This document shows, piece after piece, positions 47,007-58,826 of a stretch of DNA of 64,000 nucleotides. Both the position numbers and the translations under genes were made by a program. The notes under the pieces were generated by a model. That model was not told the DNA's origin, made no database searches, and saw nothing but the letters and a program-made list of their open reading frames with translations. The DNA is from Misgurnus anguillicaudatus (taxonomy: Eukaryota; Chordata; Actinopteri; Cypriniformes; Cobitidae): assembly GCF_027580225.2 (NCBI RefSeq), contig NC_073358.2:30964501-31028500 (forward strand). The letters run 5' to 3'. Position 1 is the first letter of the stretch. Every line of letters starts with the position of its first letter.

Positions 47007-47284
47007 TGTCACAGCTAGTCTGTGTCATGTTTTGTTTGTCTCTGATTACGTCACCTGGACAATTCACGGACTGATTCCTCATCACACCTGTTCCTTGTTA
47101 AGTGTTGTGTATCTATACTGCTGTCTGTTTCACACCTGTGGCCGGATTATTGTCATTGATACCCTGTCTGTTTCCTGTGTTAATGTTCCTGTATTCACCA
47201 TGTCTGCCCTCGTGTTTTTATTATTAAATGTTATTTATTTTGAACCTTGCGTTTGCGTCCTGTATTTACAACCCTGTCGTGACA
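47007..47284 (+). repeat. 3' LTR of the TRIM-like element
   Basis: 278 bp, TG...CA, preceded by a polypurine tract. Confidence 0.9.
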
Positions 47285-47573
47285 CAGTGGGGCCCATTTT
47301 TATGGTCTCGTCTAGGGCCCCATAACCCTATGGGCCCCTAGGTATTTTCACCCAATTTTAAATTAATTAATTAAATGCTAAAATAAAAAATAAAATGCAA
47401 AATATGTCCCAAATTAGAAAATTAAATGCTAAAATAAAAAATTAAACATTCTTTAATTTATTTAATTTTCAAAGTGATAAAGCTTTATTCCTGCCAAATT
47501 TAAAAAAAAAAAAATGCAATTTATAATTTGACATTTCATTTTCAATACAATCTCATAACCATGCGTGGCAAGC

Positions 47574-47770
47574 AGGGGCGTCGCCAGGCGATTTTCCCGG
47601 ACATCAGCCCCGAATGTTTTGAGTTTAGCCCCAAATGTATTTTGAAAAGTTGACTGACAAATATGAAACCGGACAATAGCCTATGTAAACCTCTTAAATC
47701 AAATTGCCTTATTTCATTGTGCTTTGGCTTTACTGCATACAGTCTGTTAGAAATAGACATAGGGCTAGGT
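47574..47770. mobile_element. hAT-end fragment (GGGGCGTCGCCAGGC)
   Basis: CAGGGGCGTCGCCAGGCGAT is a typical hAT-like terminus in fish; the other end was not found. Confidence 0.45.
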
Positions 47771-47822
47771 CTTTAAAAAATCTAGCCTATAGAATAAGTT
47801 TCTTTGCTGTCGGTAGCCTATG

Positions 47823-48069
47823 CTGCCCTACAAAGGCTAAGTGCAGTAACTAAGCAAACACTAAAACTGAGAAAAATGCCCTTAAAGTTTTTTACACCGG
47901 ACAGTCAAACATGTTACTGCAACTTTGGCACACAAGTTTCTCTGAAATGGGACAAAATCGAACCAGGAGACTTTGTCACAAGACACAACAGATCTCACAA
48001 AGCCTATTTCAACCCTTAACTAAATTTTGACCAAATGCGTAGTTACTGCGCTTCGGCTTTGTAGGGCAG
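47823..48069. mobile_element. MITE with CTGCCCTACAAAG termini
   Basis: The ends CTGCCCTACAAAGGCTAAG and CGGCTTTGTAGGGCAG are inverted, with TATG on both sides (47819-47822 and 48070-48073). 247 bp, non-coding. Confidence 0.65.
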
Positions 48070-48518
48070 TATGGGCAACTCCGTTTCTGCCACTCTGTTG
48101 AATATGCAGGAGGTTGAGGAGGAGCTAACGAGAGCACTATTTAGCTACAGGAATGGAACCACTGCACTGATCTATATAAATGACTGGATTGCGCATGACG
48201 TCACAACTGTGAAGCCACCGCGCCGCCATTTTCACCCAATTCTATTAAATCAATGGACGCGATCAGATTTTAATGATAAAACATCACTTTACTAGTCTTC
48301 GTTTTTATATCTGAAATTACCCTGCACATTATTACAACACAAACATCCATGTACATAGTTATTTGCTGAAAGTTGTACATTTTAGTTTTTAATCAGTTAT
48401 TATACATTCATCTTCATTACAGTATCCGATCAGCAGACAGACCGCAGCATACATTTTTATTTTCATTTAAACGGCTTCATTTATTGTTGTGAGCGCTCGG
48501 TGGTGCCTCTCTTGTGCA

Positions 48519-48520
<2 letters not shown>

Positions 48521-48556
<36 letters not shown>
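48521..48556. repeat. (CT)n microsatellite
   Basis: 18 CT units inside the hAT-type element. Confidence 0.95.
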
Positions 48557-48558
<2 letters not shown>

Positions 48559-48960
48559 GTGAAGCCCCTAGACAGTGCCTCTCATACGACACTGAGTGAA
48601 AGAATTAAAAGTTGGATGTGTTTTCCATGCGGATTCCTCTGTGTACTTGCATTTTCACGTAAACGTCAGATGTTACTGACAGAGAAGACGACTGATTCGA
48701 GTTTATCATGAAAGGTTAGCAATGTTTTCCCACACACACTGATTTTCCATGTGCTTGTGCGCGAGCTCTCTCTCTCCTATGCCCGCACATGCCTTCTGTA
48801 GTAACTCTGTGTAATGGCAATTTTGTAATTTGCGCCGAATTGTCTGCGATGTTTCGTTTATAAATCAAGATTTTAGTAACTTAGTAGTTAAAGTAACAGC
48901 TGGTTGGATTAAACACAAGGTTATTGGGTCATGTTTAGTCACTATTTTAATAGTCTTTGA

Positions 48961-49193
48961 GGTGGTTTCCTGGACAGAGATTAGCTTAAGCCAGAACTAG
49001 ACCTTAGTTTAATTAGGAAATATAATTAGTTTAAACAAACATGCCTTACTAAAAACATTACTTGTGTGCATTTTGAGGACAAATTAAAGGCACTGATGTA
49101 TTTAAAGATATGTCAGTGCAAGATGTTTTCAGTTTGGACAGCTCTATTTATTTTAGTCTAGGACTAGTCTAATCCCTGTCTGGGAAAACGCCA
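48961..49193. mobile_element. MITE (AGGAAATATAACTAG family), complete copy
   Basis: The ends GGTGGTTTCCTGGACAGAGA and CCTGTCTGGGAAAACGCC are inverted; the interior has TAGTTTAATTAGGAAATATA. Related fragments lie at 42072 and 53591. Confidence 0.65.
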
Positions 49194-49887
49194 CTATATG
49201 TCTGACAACAGAACAGATAATATGTGAAAATAGCATTCAGTTGTGTTAAAATGCTAATTTCAGACCTTATTAATGTACAACTTTGTTCTTTTTTATAAGT
49301 GTTTGCAATTTCTTTATTGTTTATTAGATTTTTCCCACCTTTTTGCTGATCCGAAAAATAATCTGATCTGTGCCTCAAAAACTGTAATGTGATCCGAACT
49401 GTGAGGTTTTTTTATTAGTCACACACCCCTAGTAAAGTTAGTACACAGTGATAGCCATAAATGCAATTGTACTAATAACTGGCATAATAATTTATTTCGG
49501 TGTTTCGGTTTCGGTTTTTCGGCCTTGGTTTCCTTTTTTCGGTTTTCGGTTTCGGCCAAGAATTTTCATTTCGGTGCATCTCTAATACCCATGTCATTAA
49601 CAGAATGCAGCAGACACACTCACCTTAACGTTTTTTTTATAAATCCATTTTTCTGCCCGATTAAAACATAAACATTGCAAATAACATCAGAATTAACAGT
49701 TAATTTACATACACATATCCTAAAGCGGGTGAATTTAAAACATGATTTTGAATGGAAGTCAATGACGCCGTCTGCCGGTTGGGTATACCAAGATGGCGGC
49801 TCGAACTCTGCGCTGGCTTCACCTCACGCTGTAACGTTAAGCATTCTATGCGGAATCCAGTCTTTTATATAGATCAGTGAACCACTG

Positions 49888-50202
49888 ATCTCTACAACGG
49901 TAACTTGAAAAAGTATCTTTAAAATTTAAATTAGATAATTAAACACATTATTACATTAAGTATCTTTTGAGTTTACTATGAATTACAGAACAGATTTTGG
50001 GATTGTTTGTAACCCATTTTTTGTACATTATTCAACGTTTCAACAAGTTGAGTTTTGGGAGGTTTGTTTCTATCTACGGAGAGCAAACCGAAAAACAATG
50101 TCTAAAGAAATAGGAATCAAGGTTTTGCACAACTCAACAGACACAATGTTAAACTCTGCATATTCTTTCTACAGCTTTTCAGGTTGTTCTATCAAGTGTA
50201 TT
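49888..50202. other. No gene recognised
   Basis: Short plus-strand ORFs of 60-80 codons cross into the hAT at 50203; none has motifs or splice support. Confidence 0.45.
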
Positions 50203-51756
50203 CAGTGGCGGAACTAGAATTTTTTTAATGGGGTGGCCAGGGGGTGGCCAAAGCTACTTTAGGGGGTCCATAGTCCATAAAAGAAAATGACGTGTAACCA
50301 TGTATCAAGAAAGCATAAATGAATCTTTTGATCGCATTAAATGTAAGGGTGAATTTTAAATCTTTCTACTGTATTTCTTACATCTGATTAACTGTCTGTT
50401 AAAGGGATTCACCCAAAAATGAAAATGCTGTCATCATTCACCCACCCCTATGTTCCTCCAAACCTGTATTTTATTTTAATAAACACAGAAGAAGATACCC
50501 CGACAAATAATGGCAAGCACACAATTAATGGTATATCCATTGAATTCCATCATGTTGTTTTTATTCCTACTATGGAAGTCAATGGTACAGCTGTGTGCTT
50601 ACCATCATTTATCAAAATATCTTCTTTTGTGTTCATCAGAAAAAAGAAATTCGTACAGGTTTAGAACAACATAAGGATGTAAAAATGATGACAGAATTTT
50701 CATTTTGTGAACTATCCCTTTAATGCAAAAGATCAGGAAATCTAAACTCCATGATAAACCTTAACCTTACTTCAAATATAGCAGAGCTCAAAACAAAGGA
50801 TGTTTGGATTAATCTTTTTTTAGGAAGATACAGAAGATGCAAACGTTTTCTTTTTTCTTTTGATATTTAACTAACTTTAATGACAGAGACTTCAACAGGT
50901 TAGGCTAAGACCGAATGCAATAAAATATTTATTCGTTTAAGACGTACAGTAACCAAATGTTTAGTATAAAAATCACAAAGACAGCTATTTTGACATATGA
51001 GCATTTGTCCGTTTAAGCCGAAAAGACGCGAACATGAAGTCGTTTAAGCTCTGGTGCACGCGCACTATCGGATATGCGCTTTCAAGTTCAATGTGGCAAT
51101 CCAGTCGAATTAACAATCATACAGTAGCCTATAAATCACGTCAAGAATGAAAACATGGGGCTGGGTTTTGTTGTAAAAAGAATTAACAATCTTAGACTGT
51201 ATTCAGTTCACAAGAAAATTACCACACTTCCAGCATATACGGTGAAATCATGTAATATTAGCAATGTACGACTTCACTTACATCAGCATTATGTAGACAT
51301 GACATTTATCTTCTGATGGTATAAAAAGTATTCGTTAAATTACAGTCATTTTTCTGACGCGTTTTTGAAAAAACGTCACTGATGGAGAGATAACAGAACG
51401 CGCATTATGTATATTTTCTTAATTTTGTGAAAAGCAAAACATTCAGTTTTTAGAGACACACAAAAAATGACACTTTAACGTTTTAAATGATGTATAAATC
51501 ATATATGTATGTCCAAAATCAGCAGAGTAATCCAAGTCTCTTTGCACAGTGATTGAAAAATAAAGAGTTTGCGCCGGGACCGCAGGGAGGGTTAATATTC
51601 ATAATGTTTTTAACAATGTGCTGCGCTGCCACAAGTCGAAAATAAACAGTGATTAAGTGAAAGTAGCGCATTAAATTTGGGGTGGCACACGGGGTGGCCA
51701 GTGACATGTCAAGGGTGTCCAGTGCCACCCTGGACACCCCTCTGGCTCCGCCACTG
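50203..51756. mobile_element. Non-autonomous hAT, CAGTGGCGGA family, copy 2
   Basis: It has the same termini and interior as 3524-5119, flanked by the 8-bp duplication AGTGTATT (50195-50202, 51757-51764). 1,554 bp; holds the same nested MITE at 50401-50722. Confidence 0.92.
50401..50722. mobile_element. Common cyprinid MITE nested in hAT copy 2
   Basis: AAAGGGATTCACCCAAAAAT...GAACTATCCCTTTA, orthologous in position to the copy at 3727-4050. Confidence 0.75.
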
Positions 51757-51837
51757 AGTGTATTGTATAAAAATGGGTTATATACGATGACATAAAAGTT
51801 CTATTATTCTTATTATATTCAAAAGATATAAAAAAAC

Positions 51838-53556
51838 CAGAGGTGTAAAGTACTCGAGTAAATGTACTTTCGTTACTGTACTTAAGTATTTTTTGGGCTA
51901 CTTTGTACTTGTACTGAGTATCAAAAATATAGGCAACTTTTACTCTCTACTCAATTACATTTTTGATTGGGTATTTGTACTCTTTACTCCACTACATTTG
52001 AAATGACACTTAACGTTACTCGCTACATTGTTTATTCGTCAAATAAAAACGAGACGAAAGTGTCAGAGAGTGATGATGGATAGAATCTGTGGTCGCGAGG
52101 TTACACGCACACACACAACTGAGGGACTTCATTGGCGCTACGCAAGGCAATCGTATGAAATCAAAGTACTGCGAGAGCGAATCAAATGCATATGGAGAAG
52201 TCTGGTCTCGCGGTACTTTGATGTCAAACGCTGAATGGCTTGCGTTGAGCCACCGTAGCGGGACATCTGCGTGCTGCGTATGTCATAAACTGTAGAGAAA
52301 AGTTCGCGTCTGGTCTGAGAGAAGAGATAGAGAGCAAACATATGGATGCATATCACATTTGCTTCTGTCAAGGGACCCTTTGTTAAACATGATGTGATGC
52401 TGCAATCAAAACAAAAGTGATGCGCGATTGCAGGAGGGTCATCCCGCAACTCAAAGGCAAGCACAAATGTTTATACTCTGACGCTACTGTATCAGCTAAC
52501 CTGAGCTGGTTACATAACTTGATATAACTTACTATATAAGCCAAAATAAACCAGCGAGGTCCTGTACTGATTGCCCGAGTAACTTAAGTACATTATAAGA
52601 TTGATAATAAGTGTACAATTTCACTGTCCTCACATTTAATCAAGTATGCTGTAATGTATTTACTGTAAAGAGGGATGGATGACGGAAGAAATGTAGTGCA
52701 CTTAATGTGAGATAGTGGTGTTACGTACTAAATGTGTTTACAATTCATCTTTCAAATGAACAACTTCACGTTTTTAATATGCATTATCATATTTCTGTTA
52801 GTGTAATTTTAGTTTACAGGAATTTTTTAAATATTAAAATTATATCTTTTTTAGGATAGGCCTATATAAGAATATTTGGTAATGTTAATAAGATTTTAAT
52901 AAAGTATTAGTAATTTCTTACCATTTTCGCGTCGGTTTAGGGTTAGATTTACATAATGACATCCCTACCCAAACCTAACTCTAACCCCAACGCCAGGTGA
53001 TGTCACTGTTTCTAACCCCAACGCCAGGTGACAACTGTTTAATTTCGCGGACACTGTTTAATTTTGCGTACACTGTTTAATTTTGCGTAATCTAACCCTA
53101 AACCGACGCGAAAATGGTAAGAAAATAGGAGAAGAGAATGCAACGGACGTAATAGTATTGAAGTCCCCAGTTCGTCAAAAAATGACGCGAAAGGTATACC
53201 CTCCGCGTCAACATATTGACGAATGGTCAAGTGGGGTGAGACTGTGTTAGCCAGGTCAAAATTTTGAGGAGTTTGATTTCTTTTCTATATTAGGAAATAA
53301 AACCTCATAAATAAACTTTCTTAGTTTTCACTGCCCAGATCTACAATGTCTCTTTGTGTTGAGGACTAGTGTGCATCTTTGAGCCAACATTCAGTACGAG
53401 TAAAAATACTTAAGTACTTTTAAATTGGGTTACTTTAATACTTTTACTCAAGTCGTATTTAAATTGGTAACTTGTAACTTGTAGTGGAGTAATTTTTACA
53501 GTAAGGAATTTGTACTTTTACTCAAGTATGGCTTTCAGCTACTCTTTACACCTCTG
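51838..53556. mobile_element. Non-autonomous hAT (CAGAGGTGTAAAGTACT family)
   Basis: The ends CAGAGGTGTAAAGTACTCGA and CAGCTACTCTTTACACCTCTG-type inverse are flanked by AAAAAAAC (51830-51837, 53557-53564). The interior includes an inverted pair around 52920-53125 (TTTTCGCGTCGGTTTAGGGT and its complement) that also appears near 59.2-59.6 kb. Confidence 0.86.
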
Positions 53557-53590
53557 AAAAAAACAAAAGTTAGCATATAGAAATATATAA

Positions 53591-53694
53591 TGGGGCGGTT
53601 TCCCGGACCAGGATTAGCCAAATCCAGGACTAGGCCTTAGTTTAATTAGGAAATATAACTAGTTTTAACAAACATGCCTCACTAAAAACTAGGG
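53591..53694. mobile_element. MITE fragment cut by a hAT
   Basis: GGGGCGGTTTCCCGGACCAG...CCTCACTAAAAAC is the left half of the 48961 family; it stops where the hAT end TAGGGCTG begins. Confidence 0.6.
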
Positions 53695-53938
53695 CTGTCA
53701 AAATTAACGCGTTAATAATGCGTTAACGCAAATTCATTTTAACGCCACTAATTTTATTAACGGAGATTAACGCAATGCGCAATTTCTGTTTGACCCTTGG
53801 TCCAGCCCATAGTTGAATGAACAGAGACGCAGACAAATGTGACTCTCTCTAAATGAGTAAAAGGTTTTCATAGAAATAAGAACATTAAGCAAATCGTCTA
53901 CCAAATCCAATGCTCTAAATGCTCGTTGGACATCTGAT
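53695..53938. mobile_element. hAT left end (TAGGGCTGTCAAAATTAACG family)
   Basis: TAGGGCTGTCAAAATTAACG followed by repeated AACGCGTTAAT motifs is a well-known fish hAT terminus. The right end is not in view, and the low-complexity block follows. Confidence 0.6.
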
Positions 53939-55197
53939 ATGATCTTTATACGTCTGAGAGGTGTAATCGGGCCAACAGAACCAGCCGGGCCGATCGAGCC
54001 AGCGGAACCAGCCGGGCCGATCGGGCCAACGGAACCAGCCGGGCCGATCGGGCCAACGGAACCAGCCGGGCCAACGGAACCAGCCGGGCCAACGGAACCA
54101 GACGGACCGATCGGGCCAATGGAACCAGCCGGGCCAACGGAGTCAGCCGGGCCGATCGGGTCGACCGGAATGACAGAGTCTGCCGGTTCGACCAGTTTTT
54201 TCATTTTTGAGTTCAATGATTCACCTGAGTTACCTGATTCGCTTGATTCACCTAATTTGTCTGAGTCTTCTGAGTCTTCTGAGTCTTCTGAGCCGAGTGA
54301 GTCATCTGAGCCAAGTGAGCCGAGTGAGTCATCTGATCCGAGTGAGTCTCATGTGTCATATTGGTCAGTTAATGCGGTCACCCCCAAGCTCCGTAGACAC
54401 TCTAGTTTAGCCAAAGTGATGGTGTACGACCTCCACGGACTTTCTGCTCTCACTAAAATAACTAGTTTTGAACACTGTGCCCTGCCAAAGATGGCCGTCC
54501 CCGAGCTCTTTGAACTCTCTGTCCTGCCCAAGATGGTTGTTCCTGAGCTCGATGAACTCTCTGCCTGGCACAACTGGTCTGTGCCGGATATCTGGTTCCC
54601 CTTGTGTTTTGTTTCTCTGGCTTTCCCAGCCTCTCTCTACCCTGTCTCTATTTGCAGGCCTCGAGCTCCCCCAGCACCACCATGGGTTCCTGCTCTGCCG
54701 GCTCCGCCCTGGCTCCCTGCTCTGCTGGCTCCGCCCTGGCTCCCTGCTCTGCCGGCTCTGCCCTGGCTCCCTGCTCTGCCGGCTCCGCCCTGGCTCCCTG
54801 CTCTGCCGGCTCCGCCCTGGGTTCCTGCTCGGCCTCCTGTTCTGCCTGCACCGCTTCGGCCTCCTGTTCTGCCTGCACCGCCCTGGCCTCCTGTTCTACC
54901 TGCACCGCCCTGGCCTCCTGCTCTGCCTGCACCGCCCTGGCCTCCTTTTCTGCCTGCACCGCCCTGGCCACCTGCTGTTCCTGCACCGCCCTGGCCTCCT
55001 GTTCTGCCTGCACCGCCTTGGCCACCTGCTCTACCTGCACCGCCCTGGCTACCTGCTCTGCTGAGTTCACTTAATCTCTGGGCGGAACCACTCTTCTGCA
55101 TTTTAGTTCCGCCCTATATAGTCACCCTGTGACATCATCACACTGCCTTGCTGTTTAGATGGGCAGCAACACACACTACCTTTTTTTCTTGTGGACC
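53939..55197 (+). repeat. Low-complexity block, copy 1 (GPTEPAG / ESSEPS / APPWPP coding-like repeats)
   Basis: One 397-codon frame reads GPTEPAGPIGP repeats, then ESSESSEPSE, then a 60-residue non-repeated part, then LPAPPWPPALPAPPW repeats. The last part is a 27-bp minisatellite (CTCCGCCCTGGCTCCCTGCTC and relatives), so several frames on both strands are open. It ends GTGGACC before copy 2. It is probably retroelement-associated since it abuts Gypsy pol; a host collagen-like gene is unlikely. Function unknown. Confidence 0.6.
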
Positions 55198-56321
55198 TCC
55201 TGCCAACGGAACCAGCCGGGCCGATCGGGCCAACGGAACCAGCCGGGCCGATCGGGCCAACGGAACCAGCCGGGCCAACGGAACCAGCCGGGCCAATGGA
55301 GTCAGCCGGGCCGATCGGGTCGACCGGAATGACAGAGTCTGCCGGTTCGACCAGTTTTTTTCATTTTTGAGTTCAATGATTCACCTGAGTTACCTGATTC
55401 GCTTGATTCACCTAATTTGTCTGAGTCTTCTGAGTCTTCTGAGCCGAGTGAGTCATCTGAGCCAAGTGAGCCGAGTGAGTCATCTGATCCGAGTGAGTCT
55501 CCTGTGTCATATTGGTCAGTTAATGCGGTCACCCCCAAGCTCCGTAGACACTCTAGTTTAGCTAAAGTGATGGTGTACGACCTCCACGGACTTTCTGCTC
55601 TCACTAAAATAACTAGTTTTGAACACTGTGCCCTGCCAAAGATGGCCGTCCCCGAGCTCTTTGAACTCTCTGTCCTGCCCAAGATGGTTGTTCCTGAGCT
55701 CGATGAACTCTCTGCCTGGCACAACTGGTCTGTGCCGGATATCTGGTTCCCCTTGTGTTTTGTTTCTCTGGCTTTCCCAGCCTCTCTCTACCCTGTCTCT
55801 ATTTGCAGGCCTCGAGCTCCCCCAGCACCACCATGGGTTCCTGCTCTGCCGGCTCCGCCCTGGCTCCCTGCTCTGCTGGCTCTGCCCTGGCTCCCTGCTC
55901 TGCCGGCTCCGCCCTGGCTCCCTGCTCTGCCGGCTCCGCCCTGGGTTCCTGCTCGGCCTCCTGTTCTGCCTGCACCGCTTCGGCCTCCTGTTCTGCCTGC
56001 ACCGCCCTGGCCTCCTGTTCTACCTGCACCGCCCTGGCCTCCTGCTCTGCCTGCACCGCCCTGGCCTCCTTTTCTGCCTGCACCGCCCTGGCCACCTGCT
56101 GTTCCTGCACCGCCCTGGCCTCCTGTTCTGCCTGCACCGCCTTGGCCACCTGCTCTACCTGCACCGCCCTGGCTACCTGCTCTGCTGAGTTCACTTAATC
56201 TCTGGGCGGAACCACTCTTCTGCATTTTAGTTCCGCCCTATATAGTCACCCTGTGACATTGTCACACTGCCTTGCTGTTTAGATGGGCAGCAACACACAC
56301 TACCTTTTTTTCTTGTGGACC
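55198..56321 (+). repeat. Low-complexity block, copy 2 (tandem duplicate)
   Basis: A direct tandem duplicate of the preceding ~1.15 kb. Mirrored frames are offset by 1,151 bp at the start and 1,124 bp after the minisatellite, because one 27-bp unit is missing; an upstream loss of 9 bases (one GAGTCTTCT) also occurs. It ends at the same GTGGACC and is followed by Gypsy pol. Confidence 0.85.
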
Positions 56322-57103
56322 AAGACGTAGTGCCACTACTGGGATTTTGTCCATGTGTGCGTATGGGTATTGTCACAATGAGCCCCCACGTTCATCAGGT
56401 TAGCTCCGAGAGCGATGGCGATTTCACCCAACAGATACTCACACAATACAAAGATGTGTTAAGTGACAAGCTAGGAAAACTCCCTATCATATACTATATG
56501 ACACTGGATCCAATTATACAACCAGTAGTTCGTCCAGCACACTGTATTCCAGTGGCAATGCAGATACGTGTGAAAGCCGAGCTCAACAGCATGCAGAAAA
56601 ACGGTGCCATAACCACAGTTTCAGAACCTACAGACTGGGTTTCGTCTATGGAAGCAACACACAAGAAGGACAAACAAGAAATCAGACTGTGTATTAATCC
56701 GAAGGACCTTAACACTGCTCTGAAGAGACCCCATTATCCAATGTTGAGGAAGTTGCCACACAGATGTCAGGTGCAACGGTGTTTTCTGTGTTAGATGCAA
56801 AGAGCTCATTCTGGCAGATACCTCTCGATGACAAGTCATCAATGCTGACCACTTTCAGCACACCTTTTCGGGTGCTACAGATTCCTTCGTATGCCATTCG
56901 GCATAAGTTCAGCAAGCGAAGTTTTCCAGTGCTCAATGGAACAGCTGTTTGCAGGATATCCGTGTGCTATTATAGTGGACGACATCATTGTAGGAGGTTG
57001 TGATGCTACTGAACACGACACCAACCTAAAACGAGTGCTTGACCGAGCCCGGGAGATAAACCTCAGGCTGAATCATCTCAAATGCAAGTTCCGCCTGGAC
57101 CAG
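56322..57103 (+). pseudogene. Gypsy reverse transcriptase, N-terminal part
   Basis: The lead SDKLGKLPIIYYMTLDPIIQ, the THKKDKQEIRLCINPKDLN motif and FSVLDAKSSFWQIPLDD (first catalytic Asp) are typical of Ty3/Gypsy. After a frame change MPFGISSASEVFQ and AIIVDDIIVGG (the catalytic Asp pair) follow. At least two frameshifts (near 56752 and 56868) inactivate it. It stops at KFRLDQ, where the LINE is inserted. Confidence 0.88.
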
Positions 57104-57139
57104 AGAGTCATATCACTCCCGGTTAATACGGTGTACCAC

Positions 57140-57737
57140 AGGGATCAGTTTTAGGCCCTATCCTATTCTCATTATATATGTTACCTCTATGAGACATTAT
57201 CAGGAAACATAACATACATTTTCACTGCTATGCGGATGATACCCAGCTTTACATCTCGTCACATCCTAGCGAAACCCACCAGTTTTCTAAGCTAACAGAC
57301 TGCATTAGTGATATTATGGACTGGATGGCCAAAACTTTCTTATGCTAAACTCCAATAAGACAGAGATACTTATTATTGAACCAAATCGCTCCAAACATAA
57401 TATGTCAGATTACAAGTTGCTCAGAACTTAGGCGTGATGTTCGACAGCAATCTATCTTTCGATAGTCATATCTCCAACGTCTGCCACACAGCATTCTTCC
57501 ATCCTAGAAATATCTCAAAAATACTCCATATGCTGTCTGCATCAGATGCAAAAAAAGCTTATCCACGCTTTTATGACCTCTAGAATAGACTATTGCAACT
57601 CGTTACTCGGGGAATGTCACGCAAATCAGGTAAACAAGTTACAGCTTATTCAAAACGTTGCCGCAAGAGTGCTTACTCAATGTAAAAATTGACTACATAA
57701 GTCCAATTCTGGCATCTTTACACTGGCTACCAGTTAA
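57140..57737 (+). pseudogene. L2 LINE reverse transcriptase fragment
   Basis: Reads GVPQGSVLGPILFSLYMLPL, then after a stop HCYADDTQLYISSHP with the catalytic YADD, LNSNKTEILIIEPN, and ASLHWLPVK just before the insertion. Several stops and frameshifts. Confidence 0.87.
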
Positions 57738-58090
57738 AGGGACATAAGGCAGTATTTTAATGTTAATAAATCATCTTCGTAAGTCGGTATATGGTTAAAT
57801 GACTCATTACCGGACGAATGAAGACTCTTTCGCCCTTCCCTACCGCCTGTAGGAAGAATACCCCACTTGCAAGTTCGCTGTATCCGACCCGGTGTCCTTC
57901 AGTCTCGCAAAGTCTCAGATATCGCGAGAAGCAGGATTACTTTACGGCAAACAACACAGAGGCAGGCTAGCGAAACACGGCTAGCGATTGTTGCAAATGG
58001 CAGAGCCGGGGAAGAAGCATCGAAAACCCCTGATGGAAGATTCCAAGAAAAAAATAGAGCTTCAGACCTAATATATATGTTATGGTTACC

Positions 58091-58321
58091 ATGCCATTCT
58101 TCCTGGACGTGTCCTGGCCAGGATTTCAGGTGCGTCTTCCGGAAGTCATATTTGTAGACCGCATACATTATTATTATTACAGAAAAGCAACAGTTACATT
58201 TTAAGGTAAGGATGAAACTACAATTGCATGTCTTATGTTTTTAACTGAATGTCGTATGCAAATACAACTTCCGGAAGATGCACCGAAATCCTGGCAAGGA
58301 CGCGTCCGGGAAGAACGGCAT
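58091..58321. mobile_element. Foldback MITE
   Basis: ~55-base inverted ends, ATGCCATTCTTCCTGGACGT and its inverse ending at 58321, including the shared ACTTCCGGAAG. It sits next to a GATA microsatellite. Confidence 0.72.
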
Positions 58322-58322
58322 G

Positions 58323-58403
<81 letters not shown>
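58323..58403. repeat. (TAGA)n microsatellite
   Basis: About 20 uninterrupted tetranucleotide units directly after the foldback MITE. Confidence 0.97.
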
Positions 58404-58826
58404 GTAGAAGGATAATATTTGTCTAAAGTTATATTAGTAAGGTCTATAAGTTCATCTGGATGAATGACGTTTTCCCTTTACTTGTCTATATATATTTATT
58501 TATTTATAATTATATTATTCTCATGCCCACTCTCCCAATAAAAAACAAAACACGAAAGCAGTAGTTTGCCTCGTTCATATCGGTCGTTCACAGCAAAACT
58601 ACTATTATGCATGACAACACAATAAAAATAAAAAAATCAGTTGGAAAGGAAATATTTCTTACCTAACTTAGATAGACATAACTGGATTGGAAATAAGCTG
58701 ATAAGCTTGGTTGCGAGGGGGGAGGGACAACAGTTCGTTTTTATGACAGTGTGTTTGAAAGCATTTACTTCCAGACACTAGGGGGAGCTCGTAGAGAAAT
58801 AATACGCAGACTTGCCTGGTTTCCCT

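Larger units (their letters stand above)
46169..47284 (+). mobile_element. Short LTR retrotransposon (TRIM-like)
   Basis: Two LTRs (46169-46448 and 47007-47284), both TGTCAC...GTGACA, enclose 558 bp. The whole is flanked by the 5-bp duplication CAGTG (46164-46168, 47285-47289). A purine-rich GAGGGGAGGGTTA precedes the right LTR. The GC-rich internal region has no gag or pol; its overlapping ORFs have no retroelement motif. It needs proteins in trans. Confidence 0.9.
48165..49879. mobile_element. hAT-type MITE (CTATATAAATGACTGG family), copy 2
   Basis: The ends CACTGATCTATATAAATGAC and TCTTTTATATAGATCAGTG are flanked by the 8-bp duplication AACCACTG (48157-48164, 49880-49887). The interior includes a (CT)n tract, another MITE (48961-49193) and hAT-like remnants near 49380-49590 (TTTCGGTTTTTCGG repeats). 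Confidence 0.88.
57738..58826. mobile_element. TTAA-flanked non-autonomous DNA element in the L2
   Basis: The ends AGGGACATAAGGC and GCCTGGTTTCCCT are inverted with mismatches and flanked by TTAA (57734-57737, 58827-58830). Removing it restores LPVK-YRVQF of the LINE. 1,089 bp; a piggyBac-like mobiliser is inferred from the TTAA. Confidence 0.75.

Noticed and set aside
53939..55132. 397-codon ORF as a collagen-like host protein
   Set aside because: Gly-Pro repeats are short and irregular, several frames on both strands are open owing to 27-bp repeats, and the block is tandemly duplicated next to Gypsy pol.
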